DNA from: Gemmatimonadota bacterium
GTDB lineage: Bacteria; Gemmatimonadota; Gemmatimonadetes; Gemmatimonadales; GWC2-71-9
NCBI GenBank assembly: GCA_016704275.1
Contig: JADJAK010000002.1
Coordinates: 682,001 to 746,000, forward strand
Direction of reading: 5' to 3'
DNA length: 64,000 nt
Position 1 is the stretch's first letter; each line of letters starts with the position of its first letter. This document shows positions 19,739 through 28,110 of the stretch, in pieces. A model generated the notes under the pieces. It was not told where the DNA came from, ran no database searches, and saw only the letters and a list, made by a program, of their open reading frames with translations. Made by a program: the position numbers and the translations under genes.

Positions 19739-21646
19739 ATGCCTTCCCCTGACGCCCTCTTCTTCGCCCTGCAGGCGGCCGTGGCGGGCCGCTATTCCCT
19801 CGAGCGCGAACTCGGCCGCGGCGGCATGGGCGTGGTCTACCTGGCGCGCGACGTCCAGCTCGACCGCCCCGTCGCCCTCAAGCTGTTGCCACCCGAACAG
19901 GCGGCACTCCCCGACCGACGCGCCCGTTTCCTCCGCGAGGCCCGACTGGCGGCGCGGCTCGCGCATCCGAACATCGTCCCGATCCACGCCGTCGAAGAGG
20001 TGGGCGCGTTCGTCTTCTTCGCGATGCGTTATGTCCCCGGCGAATCCCTCGGCGATCGGCTGCGGCGCGAGGGGCGGCTCGCGCCACAGGTCGCCGGGCC
20101 GATCCTGCGCGACGTGGCCTACGCGCTGGCGTACGCCCACGCGCAGGACGTCGTGCACCGCGACATCAAGCCCGACAACATCCTCCTCGACGTCGACGGT
20201 ACCCGCGCCCTGGTGACCGACTTCGGCATCGCTGTCCTGCGCGACGACGCCCACGAGGCAGGCCGCATCGTCGGCACGCCGGAGTACGTCGCGCCGGAAC
20301 AGGTCGCCGGCGAGGCGGTCGACGGGCGGAGCGACCTCTATGCCCTCGGCGCGATGGGCTTCCACGCCCTCTCGGGGCGTCCGCCGTTCCACGGCACCGT
20401 CGCCGAGCTGATCAATCAGCACCTGACCGCTCCACCGCCACCACTCCTTTCGGTGGTGCCGGAACTGCGGCCGGCCCTCGCGGCCGCCATCGACCGCGCC
20501 CTCGCCAAGCGCCCCGACGACCGCTTTCCCACCGCCGAGGCAATGGCCGAAGCGCTCGAGCCGCCCCGCGCGCTCACGCAGGACCTGCCGGTGCCGGTGC
20601 GCGTCTGGGTCGAGCGCGGCCGCGAACTCAAGGCGATCTACCTCATCTGGTCGATCTTCTTCTACGGGGCCGGGACGCTCGCCTACGTGATCACCTCGGA
20701 ACTGCCCGCCGCTTCGGCCGTCGCCCGGGTGCTGATGATCCTCTGCGGGATGGCGACGCTCTTCCCATGGGTGGGCCATGGCGTCTGGCGCATCCACGAA
20801 ACGCGGCGCGCGCTGGAGGCCGGCGTCACACTCGATGAGCTGCGCCACGGCCTCGACGTGGCCCTGGCACGACGCGAGGAAGAGTTGCGGTACGAGGTGG
20901 CGCGCCCGATCCACTGGATTCCGAAGCTGGTGCGTGCCGGCACCTACGCCGCCTTCACCGGAGCGATGGCCGCACTGGTCTACGGCGTCTTCTTCACGAC
21001 GACGAGCAACGAAGCGGGTGGCGCCTTCGGGATGTTCAACCTCGCGACCATGGGCGTGCTCGCCGGTTCCTTCTTCGGGCTGATCTTTCCGGGGCGCCGC
21101 GTGCGGCCCACCGATCCGTTCGCCCGGCTGCGGCGCTGGATGTGGAACGGCCCGTTCGGCAACGTGATGACCAAGCTCTCCGGGATCGGGCTGCGCCGCG
21201 CGCCGCGCGCGGGCTGGGCCGAGTGGCGCCCCACGGAAGTGGCGCTCGGCAGTGCCACGGAGACGCTGTTCATGGCGCTCCCCGACGGCGTGCGCAGTGC
21301 TTTCGCCGACCTGCCCCAGGTCGTGAACCGTCTCGAACGCGAGGCCGAACACGCGCGCCAGCAGGTGGCGGCCGGGGCCGAGGGCGCGTGGGCAGCCCGG
21401 CTGCAGGAATCCGTCGCGGCGATCGACACGCTGCGAATCGGGTTGCTGCGGATGTCGGCGGGGCGGGTCGAGGCGGGATCGCTCACCGCCGACCTGGAGG
21501 CGGCGCGCGAGCTGGCCGAGCGGATGGGCTACCTGCTGGAGGCGAGCGACGACGTCGCGTCGCTGCTCGATGCCTCCGGCACCTCACTCCAGAGCAGCAA
21601 CCACGCGTTGCCGAGGAAGAGCGCACCGACCACGTCGCTGGGATAG
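19739..21646 (+). CDS. Serine/threonine protein kinase with C-terminal membrane domain
   Basis: 635 aa. Hanks-type kinase domain at ~20-275: glycine loop LGRGGMGVVY, K48 (VALKLL), HRDIKPDN with catalytic D142, DFG with D161, and an APE-like VAPEQ. After it come two pairs of hydrophobic segments (~298-340 and ~402-452), then a ~140-residue cytosolic helical tail (EREAEHARQQVAAG). It begins 8 nt after the histidine kinase, so it is likely in the same operon, an unusual pairing. The last ~39 codons overlap the convergent PAP2 gene by 118 bp; a nearby indel could have extended either gene. Confidence 0.88.
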   Translation: MPSPDALFFALQAAVAGRYSLERELGRGGMGVVYLARDVQLDRPVALKLLPPEQAALPDRRARFLREARLAARLAHPNIVPIHAVEEVGAFVFFAMRYVPGESLGDRLRREGRLAPQVAGPILRDVAYALAYAHAQDVVHRDIKPDNILLDVDGTRALVTDFGIAVLRDDAHEAGRIVGTPEYVAPEQVAGEAVDGRSDLYALGAMGFHALSGRPPFHGTVAELINQHLTAPPPPLLSVVPELRPALAAAIDRALAKRPDDRFPTAEAMAEALEPPRALTQDLPVPVRVWVERGRELKAIYLIWSIFFYGAGTLAYVITSELPAASAVARVLMILCGMATLFPWVGHGVWRIHETRRALEAGVTLDELRHGLDVALARREEELRYEVARPIHWIPKLVRAGTYAAFTGAMAALVYGVFFTTTSNEAGGAFGMFNLATMGVLAGSFFGLIFPGRRVRPTDPFARLRRWMWNGPFGNVMTKLSGIGLRRAPRAGWAEWRPTEVALGSATETLFMALPDGVRSAFADLPQVVNRLEREAEHARQQVAAGAEGAWAARLQESVAAIDTLRIGLLRMSAGRVEAGSLTADLEAARELAERMGYLLEASDDVASLLDASGTSLQSSNHALPRKSAPTTSLG

Positions 21647-22179
21647 TGGACGCCCAGGTAGACGCGGGAGAGGGCAATCATCGGAGGGATGGTGAATGCG
21701 GCGGCGAGCAGCACGCGGCGTGCGCCGGCGTGCCGCACCGACTTCGCGAGCAGGAGCAGGCCGAAGCCGTAAATGACCGGCGCCAGCATCGCGTGGCCGC
21801 TCGGGTAGGAGTACCAGCCGGCATCCGCGAGCCGCTCGATGATGCGCGGCCGCTCGCGATGAAAGAGCGGCTTGGCGATGGCGTACACCACTTCGGCCGA
21901 GAGCGCGGCGAAGACGTAGCGCTTGGCGCAGCGCGGTCGCCCAAGCCGCCAGAGCGCCCAGGCCGCCATGAGTGCCAGCGGCACCTCGACCAGCCCATTG
22001 CCGATGAAGGTGAAGAAGAGCATCAGCTCGGTGCGGCCGGGAGTCCGGTGCGCCTCGAACCACCGGAGCAGTGACTCGTCGAACGGGAGCGTCCGCTCCA
22101 GCACCACGAGCACCGACAGCACCACGAAGACGCCGAGAAGCGCCAGCGTGGTGGGAGTGAACGACCGACGTTCAATCAT
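21529..22179 (-). CDS. PAP2-superfamily membrane phosphatase
   Basis: 216 aa with about six hydrophobic segments. The three acid-phosphatase motifs are present: KPLFHRERPR, PSGH (YSYPSGHAM) and SRVYLGVHYPSD. Such enzymes dephosphorylate phosphatidate or undecaprenyl pyrophosphate at the membrane; substrate not deducible. The ATG lies at the edge of an ATCGAT heptamer array and overlaps the TGA of the threonine aldolase gene as ATGA. It is the last gene of a six-gene operon. The tail SEVPEASSSDATSSLASSR is low-complexity and overlaps the facing kinase gene. Confidence 0.88.
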   Translation of the reverse strand: MIERRSFTPTTLALLGVFVVLSVLVVLERTLPFDESLLRWFEAHRTPGRTELMLFFTFIGNGLVEVPLALMAAWALWRLGRPRCAKRYVFAALSAEVVYAIAKPLFHRERPRIIERLADAGWYSYPSGHAMLAPVIYGFGLLLLAKSVRHAGARRVLLAAAFTIPPMIALSRVYLGVHYPSDVVGALFLGNAWLLLWSEVPEASSSDATSSLASSR

Positions 22180-22216
22180 CGATGATCGATGGTCGATGAT
22201 CGATGGTCGAGCATCG
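22175..22216. repeat. ATCGATG heptamer array inside a gene junction (family A, copy 4)
   Basis: Degenerate heptamers (GATGATC and GATGGTC) span the junction of two minus-strand genes. They encode the last ~9 residues (HRSSTIDHR) and the stop of the threonine aldolase, and the start codon of the PAP2 gene abuts them. Confidence 0.88.
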
Positions 22217-23237
22217 CCGCTGCGATCGCCGTCACAAATTCATCCACGTTCTCCGGCTGCGTCGCCCAGCTCGCCATCAGGCGCACTTCGCCGCTGGTCT
22301 CATTCCAGACGTAGAAGTGGAAGCGCTCCTGCAGCGCCGCCGTCACGGCGGTCGGCAGCACCGCGAAGACCGCGTTCGCCTCGACCGGCTGGGTGATGGT
22401 GACGCCCGCGATTCCGCGAAGCCCCGCCTCGAGCCGTCCTGCCATCGCGTTGGCGTGCCGCGCGTTCTCCAGCCACACCTCGCCCTCGGCCAAGGCCAGG
22501 AACTGTGCCGACTGGAAGCGCATCTTCGACGCCAGTTGCGCGGACTGCTTGCGCAGAAAGGGCAATTCGGCCGCCAGCGCCGGATCGAAGACCAGCACCG
22601 CCTCGGCGTTGATGCCACCATTCTTGGTCGCGCCAAAGGAGAGGACATCGACGCCCGCGTCCCGCGCGAAGGCGCGCATCGGCACGCCAAGGGTGGCGGC
22701 GGCGTTGGCGATCCGCGCGCCGTCCATGTGCACCCGCAGCCCCAGCTCGTGCGCCACGCCACACAGCTCCGTGAGGTGTGCCACCGAGTACGCGGTGCCG
22801 TACTCGGTGGTCTGCGTCAGCGAGAGCACGTGCGGCTGCACGGCGTGCTCGTTGCCGATGCCGCGGACCGCGCCGCGCAGCTGGGCCGGCGTGAGGCGCG
22901 CGTCGGGTGACGGCAAATCCAGCAGCTTGCAGCCGGTGAGCAGTTCCGGCGCGCCGCACTCATCCACCTGAATGTGCGAATGTTGCGTGCAGAGCACCGC
23001 GTGGTACGGCCGGGTCAGCGCGCGCAGCGACACCACATTCGCGCCGGTGCCATTCCAGACCGGGAAGACCGCGGTGTCACCGCCGAACTGGTCGCGGAAC
23101 CATGCCACCGCCTTCGCCGTCCATGCATCGGCGCCGTAGGCGTGGGCCGGGCCGTGGTTGGCCGCGGCCATCGCCTCGAGGACGGCAGGATGCGCCGGGG
23201 CGGTGTTGTCGGAGGCAAACTCGCGCGCCACGCTCAT
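22176..23237 (-). CDS. ltaE: Low-specificity L-threonine aldolase
   Basis: 353 aa from ATG 23237, which overlaps the upstream stop as ATGA. A PLP fold-type I enzyme that splits L-threonine or L-allo-threonine to glycine and acetaldehyde. Family landmarks: FASDNTAPAHPAV at the start, SHIQVDECGAPE, HMDGARIANAA, and the PLP lysine in SFGATKNGG. The native C-terminus is probably near AAAML; the final HRSSTIDHR is encoded by a heptamer repeat, which also provides the stop. Confidence 0.88.
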   Translation of the reverse strand: MSVAREFASDNTAPAHPAVLEAMAAANHGPAHAYGADAWTAKAVAWFRDQFGGDTAVFPVWNGTGANVVSLRALTRPYHAVLCTQHSHIQVDECGAPELLTGCKLLDLPSPDARLTPAQLRGAVRGIGNEHAVQPHVLSLTQTTEYGTAYSVAHLTELCGVAHELGLRVHMDGARIANAAATLGVPMRAFARDAGVDVLSFGATKNGGINAEAVLVFDPALAAELPFLRKQSAQLASKMRFQSAQFLALAEGEVWLENARHANAMAGRLEAGLRGIAGVTITQPVEANAVFAVLPTAVTAALQERFHFYVWNETSGEVRLMASWATQPENVDEFVTAIAAAMLDHRSSTIDHR

Positions 23238-23620
23238 GCGGGTGGCCCCTCGGCCACGACCTGCGAGACGTTGTCTTCCCACAGCGCCATCACGTTGCCA
23301 TCGGGGTCCTTCACCATCGCCATCATCCCGAAGCCCTGCTGCGCCGGCTCCGCAAGGAAGGTCACCCCCTCCGCGAGCAGCTTCGACGACAGCGCGAGGA
23401 GATCATCGACCTCGAAGGTGAGCCCGGTGTGACGCCCCACCATCGCCTTGGCATCGGGATGCTGTGCCGGATGCACGCCGACGTGCGGCGCGCTCTCGAG
23501 CAACTCGAAGCCGAAGGAGCCCTGCTTCCCGACCGGGAGCCCCAATTGCTGGTTGTAGAACTTCAGCGCCTTGTCGATGTCGTGGACGAAGATCGCGATG
23601 GAGTGGAGCGTGACACTCAT
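23234..23620 (-). CDS. VOC-family (glyoxalase/dioxygenase-like) protein
   Basis: 128 aa. Two beta-alpha-beta-beta-beta modules: HSIAIFVHDIDKALKFYNQQL and HTGLTFEVDDLLAL, ending KDPDGNVMALWED. The likely metal ligands are H6 in the first strand, H in GRHTGL and E in the last strand (LWE). This fits glyoxalase-I-like or resistance-type VOC enzymes; the substrate is unknown. It overlaps queG upstream and the aldolase downstream by 4 nt, so expression is coupled. Confidence 0.82.
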   Translation of the reverse strand: MSVTLHSIAIFVHDIDKALKFYNQQLGLPVGKQGSFGFELLESAPHVGVHPAQHPDAKAMVGRHTGLTFEVDDLLALSSKLLAEGVTFLAEPAQQGFGMMAMVKDPDGNVMALWEDNVSQVVAEGPPA

Positions 23621-24564
23621 GACTCGGCATCCTGACGGCCCGCCGTGGCGTGCCGCACGTTGCGGCGCATCCGGACCAGACCGGGACGCGCCAGGGGAGA
23701 ATCGGCATAGCGCCGGGTGAATTCCGCGTCGTCGAGGGCGTCGAACGCGGCGGGATCACGACGGTCGGGGTGCGGGCGGCGACGAAAGTCGGCAATCGTC
23801 GTCGGTTCCGCAAATTTCTCGTTCCAGGGGCAGACGCTGTTGCAGATGTCGCAGCCGAACGCCCACTCCGCCCACCGTCCATCGAGCTCGGGGGGCGGAT
23901 CGGGCTTGTACTCGATGCTCAGGTACGAGAGGCAGCGTGTGGCGTCGAGGACGCGCGGGGCCACGATCGCCTCGGTGGGACAGGCATCGAGGCAGCGGGT
24001 GCAGCTGCCACAGCGATCGGTGTCGACCGCAGCGTCCGCGGGAATGACCAGATCGGTGAAGACCGAGCCGATGAAGGTCCACGAGCCGAGCCGCGGGTTG
24101 ATGAGCATGGTGTTCTTGCCGATCCAGCCGAGGCCGGCGCGTTCGGCCAGTTCACGCTCGGGGACCGGTCCGTCATCGACCCACGCACTGGTGAAGCTGG
24201 CCCCGCGACTGATCAGCCACTCCTTCAGCGCCAACAAGCGGCCGAGCGTCACCAGGTGATAGTCGGTGCCGCGCGCGTAGGACGCCACCTTGAAGGCATC
24301 GCCCGGCTGCGGCTGTTCGTCGGGGGCCGCGGCGTAGTTGTCGAGCACCATCACCGCGGTGCGCGCCTCGGGGTGAATCGTCGCCGGCTGCTTCCGCTTC
24401 TTCGCCTGCCGATGGAGATAGCGCATGGTGCCGGCACGGCCGCTGGCAAGCCACGCATCGAGAGCATCGGCGCGGCGGCTCGGCTCCAGCGACGCCACGC
24501 CGCACGCGACGAAGCCGAGACGCGCCGCCTCGGCCTGCACCTCGGCAAGCGTGGGAGGCGTCAC
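23617..24564 (-). CDS. queG: Epoxyqueuosine reductase
   Basis: 315 aa from GTG 24564, overlapping the NDH-2 stop as GTGA. It performs the last step of queuosine synthesis in tRNA, reducing epoxyqueuosine with cobalamin and two [4Fe-4S] clusters. Cluster motifs are complete: CGSCTRCLDACPTEAI and CDICNSVCPWN. VDDGPVPERELAERAGLGWIGKN-type residues mark the N-terminal reductase domain. The protein ends at RRNVRHA, where longer homologues (E. coli ~380 aa) continue into a HEAT-like C-terminal part, so this is a short form. It sits with genes unrelated to queuosine. Confidence 0.92.
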   Translation of the reverse strand: MTPPTLAEVQAEAARLGFVACGVASLEPSRRADALDAWLASGRAGTMRYLHRQAKKRKQPATIHPEARTAVMVLDNYAAAPDEQPQPGDAFKVASYARGTDYHLVTLGRLLALKEWLISRGASFTSAWVDDGPVPERELAERAGLGWIGKNTMLINPRLGSWTFIGSVFTDLVIPADAAVDTDRCGSCTRCLDACPTEAIVAPRVLDATRCLSYLSIEYKPDPPPELDGRWAEWAFGCDICNSVCPWNEKFAEPTTIADFRRRPHPDRRDPAAFDALDDAEFTRRYADSPLARPGLVRMRRNVRHATAGRQDAES

Positions 24565-25856
24565 CGACGCCCCGGTACTCGCGCGGCGTATTCCGCCGTT
24601 TCGCCGGTGATGAGGCGGGCACCAGGCGCATAGCGCACGTACGACCACATCCATTCCAGCAACACCATCACCCGGTTGCGGAACGAGACGAGGAAGAAGA
24701 TGTGCACGAAGGCCCACACCATCCACGCCGTCACGCCGGCGAAGGTGAGCTTGCCGAGATCGGCGACGGCATGACCGCGGCCGATCACAGCGAGTTGCCC
24801 CTTGTCCCAGTAGGAGAAGGGGATGCGCGCCTTGCCGGCGAGATCGTGCTTGATCGCGGCGGCGGCGTACTGCCCCATCTGGATCGCCACCGGACAGACG
24901 CCGGGGAGCGGGCCGCTCTGCCCCGCCTGATGCAGGAACGCGGCGGCATCACCCAGCACGAAGAGCTCCGGATGGCCGGGCACCGTACAGTCCGGCTCGA
25001 CGAGGGCGCGTCCCTGGCTGTCGAGCGGCCCACCGAGGGTCTTGAGCAACGGCGAGGCCTGATTGCCGGCGGCCCAGACCACGGTCGTCGTCGGGATCAC
25101 CCAGCCGGCGGCCTCGACGGAGGCGGCGGTGATGCCGGTCACCAGCGTGTTCTCGCGCACTTCGACGCCGAGTGCCCGGAGGTCGGCCTTGGCGCGTGCC
25201 GAGAGCGCGGGGGGATAGGAGGGCAACAGACGCGGTCCGCCCTCGACCAGCATCACCGTGGCCTCGCGTGGATCGATATGCCGGAAGTCGCGCGAGAGTG
25301 CAAAGCGGCGAATCTCGGCGATCGCCCCGGCCATCTCGACGCCCGTTGGCCCGCCGCCGATCACCACGAAGGTCAGGTACTGGTGGCGCTTGGCGGGATC
25401 GGGCTCGCGCTCGGCACGCTCGAAGGCGATCAGGATCCGCCGTCGGATGTCGAGTGCGTCCTCGACGCTCTTGAGTCCCGGGGCAAAGCGCTCCCACTCG
25501 GTGTGGCCGAAGTAGGAGTGGCGGGCGCCCGTGGCCACCACGCAGTAGTCGTACGCCAGCTGCGTCCCGACATCGAGGTGCACGACGCGCGCGTCAGCGT
25601 CGACGCGGGTGACCTCGGCGAGCAGCACCTCGACATTGGCCTGGTTGCGGAGGATCGAGCGGATCGGGGCGGCAATGTCCTTGGGTGAGAGCGCCGCCGC
25701 CGCGACCTGATAGAGCATCGGCTGGAAGAGGTGGTGATTCCGCCGATCGACCAGCGTCACCTGCACGTCGGCGCGCGCGAGCCCCCGGGCCAGATACAGC
25801 CCGGCAAAGCCGCCGCCGATCACGACGACATGCGGACGCGCGGTGGTCTCAGGCAT
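24561..25856 (-). CDS. ndh: Type II NADH:quinone oxidoreductase (NDH-2)
   Basis: 431 aa from ATG 25856. Two dinucleotide folds: FAD-binding VVIGGGFAGLYLAR near the N-terminus and NADH-binding VVIGGGPTGVEMAGA near residue 165. The second FAD site LFVLGDAAAF and the C-terminal amphipathic/hydrophobic part (~370-410, VWAFVHIFFLVSFRNR) attach it to the membrane. It oxidises NADH and reduces quinone without pumping protons. TGATG overlap with the preceding small gene and GTGA overlap with queG place it in the operon. Confidence 0.92.
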   Translation of the reverse strand: MPETTARPHVVVIGGGFAGLYLARGLARADVQVTLVDRRNHHLFQPMLYQVAAAALSPKDIAAPIRSILRNQANVEVLLAEVTRVDADARVVHLDVGTQLAYDYCVVATGARHSYFGHTEWERFAPGLKSVEDALDIRRRILIAFERAEREPDPAKRHQYLTFVVIGGGPTGVEMAGAIAEIRRFALSRDFRHIDPREATVMLVEGGPRLLPSYPPALSARAKADLRALGVEVRENTLVTGITAASVEAAGWVIPTTTVVWAAGNQASPLLKTLGGPLDSQGRALVEPDCTVPGHPELFVLGDAAAFLHQAGQSGPLPGVCPVAIQMGQYAAAAIKHDLAGKARIPFSYWDKGQLAVIGRGHAVADLGKLTFAGVTAWMVWAFVHIFFLVSFRNRVMVLLEWMWSYVRYAPGARLITGETAEYAARVPGRR

Positions 25857-26146
25857 CAACAGCCCATCGTCTCCCGACGCCACCGGGCGAAGCGCACCAC
25901 GTCTTCCGCTGGGGGTACCGCCGACTCGTCTCCATAGGCGGTGTACATCCGCCAACGGAGATAGGTCCCATCGGGGACGGGGAGGAAGGGGGCCTGCCGC
26001 CACCACTCGCGGCGCCGGAAGGCCCACCCGGTCCGCAGGAGGTCGATCGCGGTGCGCGGCGAGGTCAGCGCGCGGACGGTCAGCGCCCCGAACAGCGCGG
26101 ACCAGGAACCGCGATACCGGGGGTCGGGGGCGTGAGGCTCGGCCAT
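25856..26146 (-). CDS. Small conserved hypothetical protein
   Basis: 96 aa from ATG 26146; longer in-frame starts would run into the opposite gene's promoter. Basic and Trp/Arg-rich, no signal peptide or membrane segment. The stretch FLPVPDGTYLRWRMYTAYGD and the ending EDVVRFARWRRET look strongly constrained; I have seen similar small proteins annotated as hypothetical, but know no function. It heads the six-gene operon and its stop overlaps the NDH-2 start (TGATG), which suggests a functional tie to NDH-2. A TATATT box is exactly 6 nt upstream of the ATG. Confidence 0.7.
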   Translation of the reverse strand: MAEPHAPDPRYRGSWSALFGALTVRALTSPRTAIDLLRTGWAFRRREWWRQAPFLPVPDGTYLRWRMYTAYGDESAVPPAEDVVRFARWRRETMGC

Positions 26147-26152
26147 GCCCGG

Positions 26153-26199
26153 AATATACCGGCGCGGCGGGTCGGAGATCGACCCGAGGGGCCTATATT
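26153..26199. promoter_or_regulatory. Divergent leaderless-type promoters
   Basis: Minus strand: TATATT (plus 26153-26158), then 6 nt, then ATG 26146. Plus strand: TATATT (26194-26199), then 8 nt, then ATG 26208. Neither gene has a Shine-Dalgarno. The whole divergent gap is only 61 bp. Confidence 0.5.
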
Positions 26200-26207
26200 G
26201 CAGACCA

Positions 26208-27350
26208 ATGACCATGGCCGCCCCCCTCTCGCACCCCCTGGTGAGCTGGCGCTCCGAATTCCCGATTCTCGAGCGGACCACCTACCTCAATTCCTGCTCG
26301 CTCGGGGCGCTCTCACGCGCCTCCCGCCGCCGGATCGAGGCCCATCTGGACCAGTGGGAACTCCGCGGCGCCGCCAACTGGTACGAGACCTGGTGGGGCG
26401 ACCTCGCGGAACTCCGCGGCCGGCTGGCGACCCTGATCGGCGCGAGCTCCGGTGAGATCGCCCTGCACCCCTCGATGTCGAGCATCCTTGGCGTGGTCGC
26501 CTCGGCGCTCGACACCAGCACCAGGCGGCGCGTCGTGACCACCGCCCTCGACTTTCCGACGGTGCCCTATCAGTGGCTCCCCAGGGACGTCGACCTCGTG
26601 ATCCTCGAGAGCCCCGACGGGATCTCGGTGCCGGTGGAAGCCTTCGAGGCAGCGGTCAACGACCAGACCGCGCTGGTGATCACGTCGCACGTCTATTTCA
26701 CCAGCGGCGCCATCCAGGACATCGCGGCCATCGCCGAGGTCGCGGCGCGGCATGGCGCGCTGTCGTTCATCGACGGCTACCATGGCGTGGGGCAGCTGCC
26801 ACTCGATGTGCGAGCCGCCGGCGTGGACTTCTATGCCTCGGGTGGGCTCAAGTGGATGCTCGGTGGCACGGGGATCACCTTCCTCTACGCCCGCGCCGAG
26901 ACGACCCACGACCTCGCACCACTGGCCAGCGGCTGGTTTGCGCACCGTGATCAGTTCGCCTTCGATCCGCGCCACTTCACGCCGCACGACGATGCCCGCC
27001 GCTTCGAAACGGGAACGCCGCCGCTATTGCCGGTGGTCACCCAGCTCGGTGGTCTCGACGTGCTTGAGGCCGCCGGTCCCGGGGCCATCCGGGCGGTGAC
27101 GTCCGCACTGACCGAAGACCTGATCGACGCGGCACGCGCGATGGGACTCGCTCCCAAGGTCGCGGCGACCGCCGCACGGCGCAGCGGGATCGTCATGCTG
27201 CCGAGCGAGGAGCCGCGGCGGGATGTGGCACGGCTGGCTGATGCCGGCTTCATCGTGGATGCGCGGCCGGGCCATGTCCGTGTCTCCCCGTACTTCTACA
27301 ACGTCGCCGATGACCATCGCGCGATGCTGGAGGCGTTCCGGAATGTCTGA
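26208..27350 (+). CDS. Class V aminotransferase (cysteine desulfurase/kynureninase-like fold)
   Basis: 380 aa from ATG 26208 (ATG 26214 also possible). PLP fold-type I, class V: FIDGYHGVGQLPLDV, then the PLP lysine in YASGGLKWMLGGTG, and RFETGTPPLLPV near residue 280. No C-terminal cysteine loop is evident, so a cysteine desulfurase role is not supported. Kynureninase-like or other lyase/transferase activity is possible, substrate open. It starts the plus-strand six-gene operon and overlaps the next gene by 8 nt. Confidence 0.82.
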   Translation: MTMAAPLSHPLVSWRSEFPILERTTYLNSCSLGALSRASRRRIEAHLDQWELRGAANWYETWWGDLAELRGRLATLIGASSGEIALHPSMSSILGVVASALDTSTRRRVVTTALDFPTVPYQWLPRDVDLVILESPDGISVPVEAFEAAVNDQTALVITSHVYFTSGAIQDIAAIAEVAARHGALSFIDGYHGVGQLPLDVRAAGVDFYASGGLKWMLGGTGITFLYARAETTHDLAPLASGWFAHRDQFAFDPRHFTPHDDARRFETGTPPLLPVVTQLGGLDVLEAAGPGAIRAVTSALTEDLIDAARAMGLAPKVAATAARRSGIVMLPSEEPRRDVARLADAGFIVDARPGHVRVSPYFYNVADDHRAMLEAFRNV

Positions 27351-28110
27351 GAGCCAAGCCACGAGCCATCCCAAGCAGCTGCTCGACCCGAAGGGCCCGC
27401 GCAAGCCGACGCAGGACGAGAACCTCCTCAACATCCCGCTCGACGAGGCGACCCTCAAGATCCGGCGCTCCTCCGACTCGTGGCGGGTGCTGCGCATTCT
27501 CGGCGAGTTCGTCTGGGGCTTCGAGAACCTCCAGTCGGTGGCGGGCGGCGTCTCGATCTTCGGCTCGGCGCGGACCAAGCCCGATCATCCGATGTATCTC
27601 GCCGCCGAAGAAACGGCGCGACTCTTCGCCAAGGCCGGCGTCCCGGTGATCACCGGCGGCGGTCCCGGCATCATGGAGGCCGCCAACAAGGGCGCCTTCG
27701 AGGCGGAGGGGATCTCGATCGGATGCAACATCGAGCTTCCGCACGAACAGCGCGTCAACCCGTACCTCACCTCGTCGCTCGACTTCAAGTTCTTCTTCGT
27801 CCGCAAGACGATGTTCGTCAAGTATGCCATCGGCTTCGTCGTCTTCCCGGGCGGCTTCGGCACGCTCGACGAGCTGTTCGAGTCGCTGACGCTCATCCAG
27901 ACCGGCAAGGTCACCGACTTCCCGGTGGTGCTCTTCGGCACGGAGTATTGGCGCGGGATGGTGGACTGGATCCATCAGCGGATGGTGGACGATGGCTACA
28001 TCTCGACCCCGGAGCTTCGCCTCTTCACCGTCACCGACGACCCGCAGGTGGTGGTGAAGACGATCATGGATGCGCGCGACCGGCTCGGCATCACGGCGGT
28101 GGAGTTCTGA
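27343..28110 (+). CDS. LOG-family nucleotide phosphoribohydrolase-like protein
   Basis: 255 aa from ATG 27343, overlapping the aminotransferase stop. The LOG/lysine-decarboxylase-like signature PGGFGTLDE is at 169-177, preceded by GGGPGIMEAANKGA at 106-118 and the catalytic R154/K155 (FVRKTMF). The family removes ribose-phosphate from N6-substituted AMP (cytokinin activation in plants) or cleaves related nucleotides (PpnN-like). The true bacterial substrate here is unknown. The ~60-residue N-terminal extension (SDSWRVLRILGEFVWGFE) marks the larger subfamily. Confidence 0.88.
   Translation: MSESQATSHPKQLLDPKGPRKPTQDENLLNIPLDEATLKIRRSSDSWRVLRILGEFVWGFENLQSVAGGVSIFGSARTKPDHPMYLAAEETARLFAKAGVPVITGGGPGIMEAANKGAFEAEGISIGCNIELPHEQRVNPYLTSSLDFKFFFVRKTMFVKYAIGFVVFPGGFGTLDELFESLTLIQTGKVTDFPVVLFGTEYWRGMVDWIHQRMVDDGYISTPELRLFTVTDDPQVVVKTIMDARDRLGITAVEF

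Noticed and set aside
27480..28106. N-terminal extension of the MFS protein
   Set aside because: It is the shifted frame of the LOG gene; Arg/His-rich and without membrane segments.
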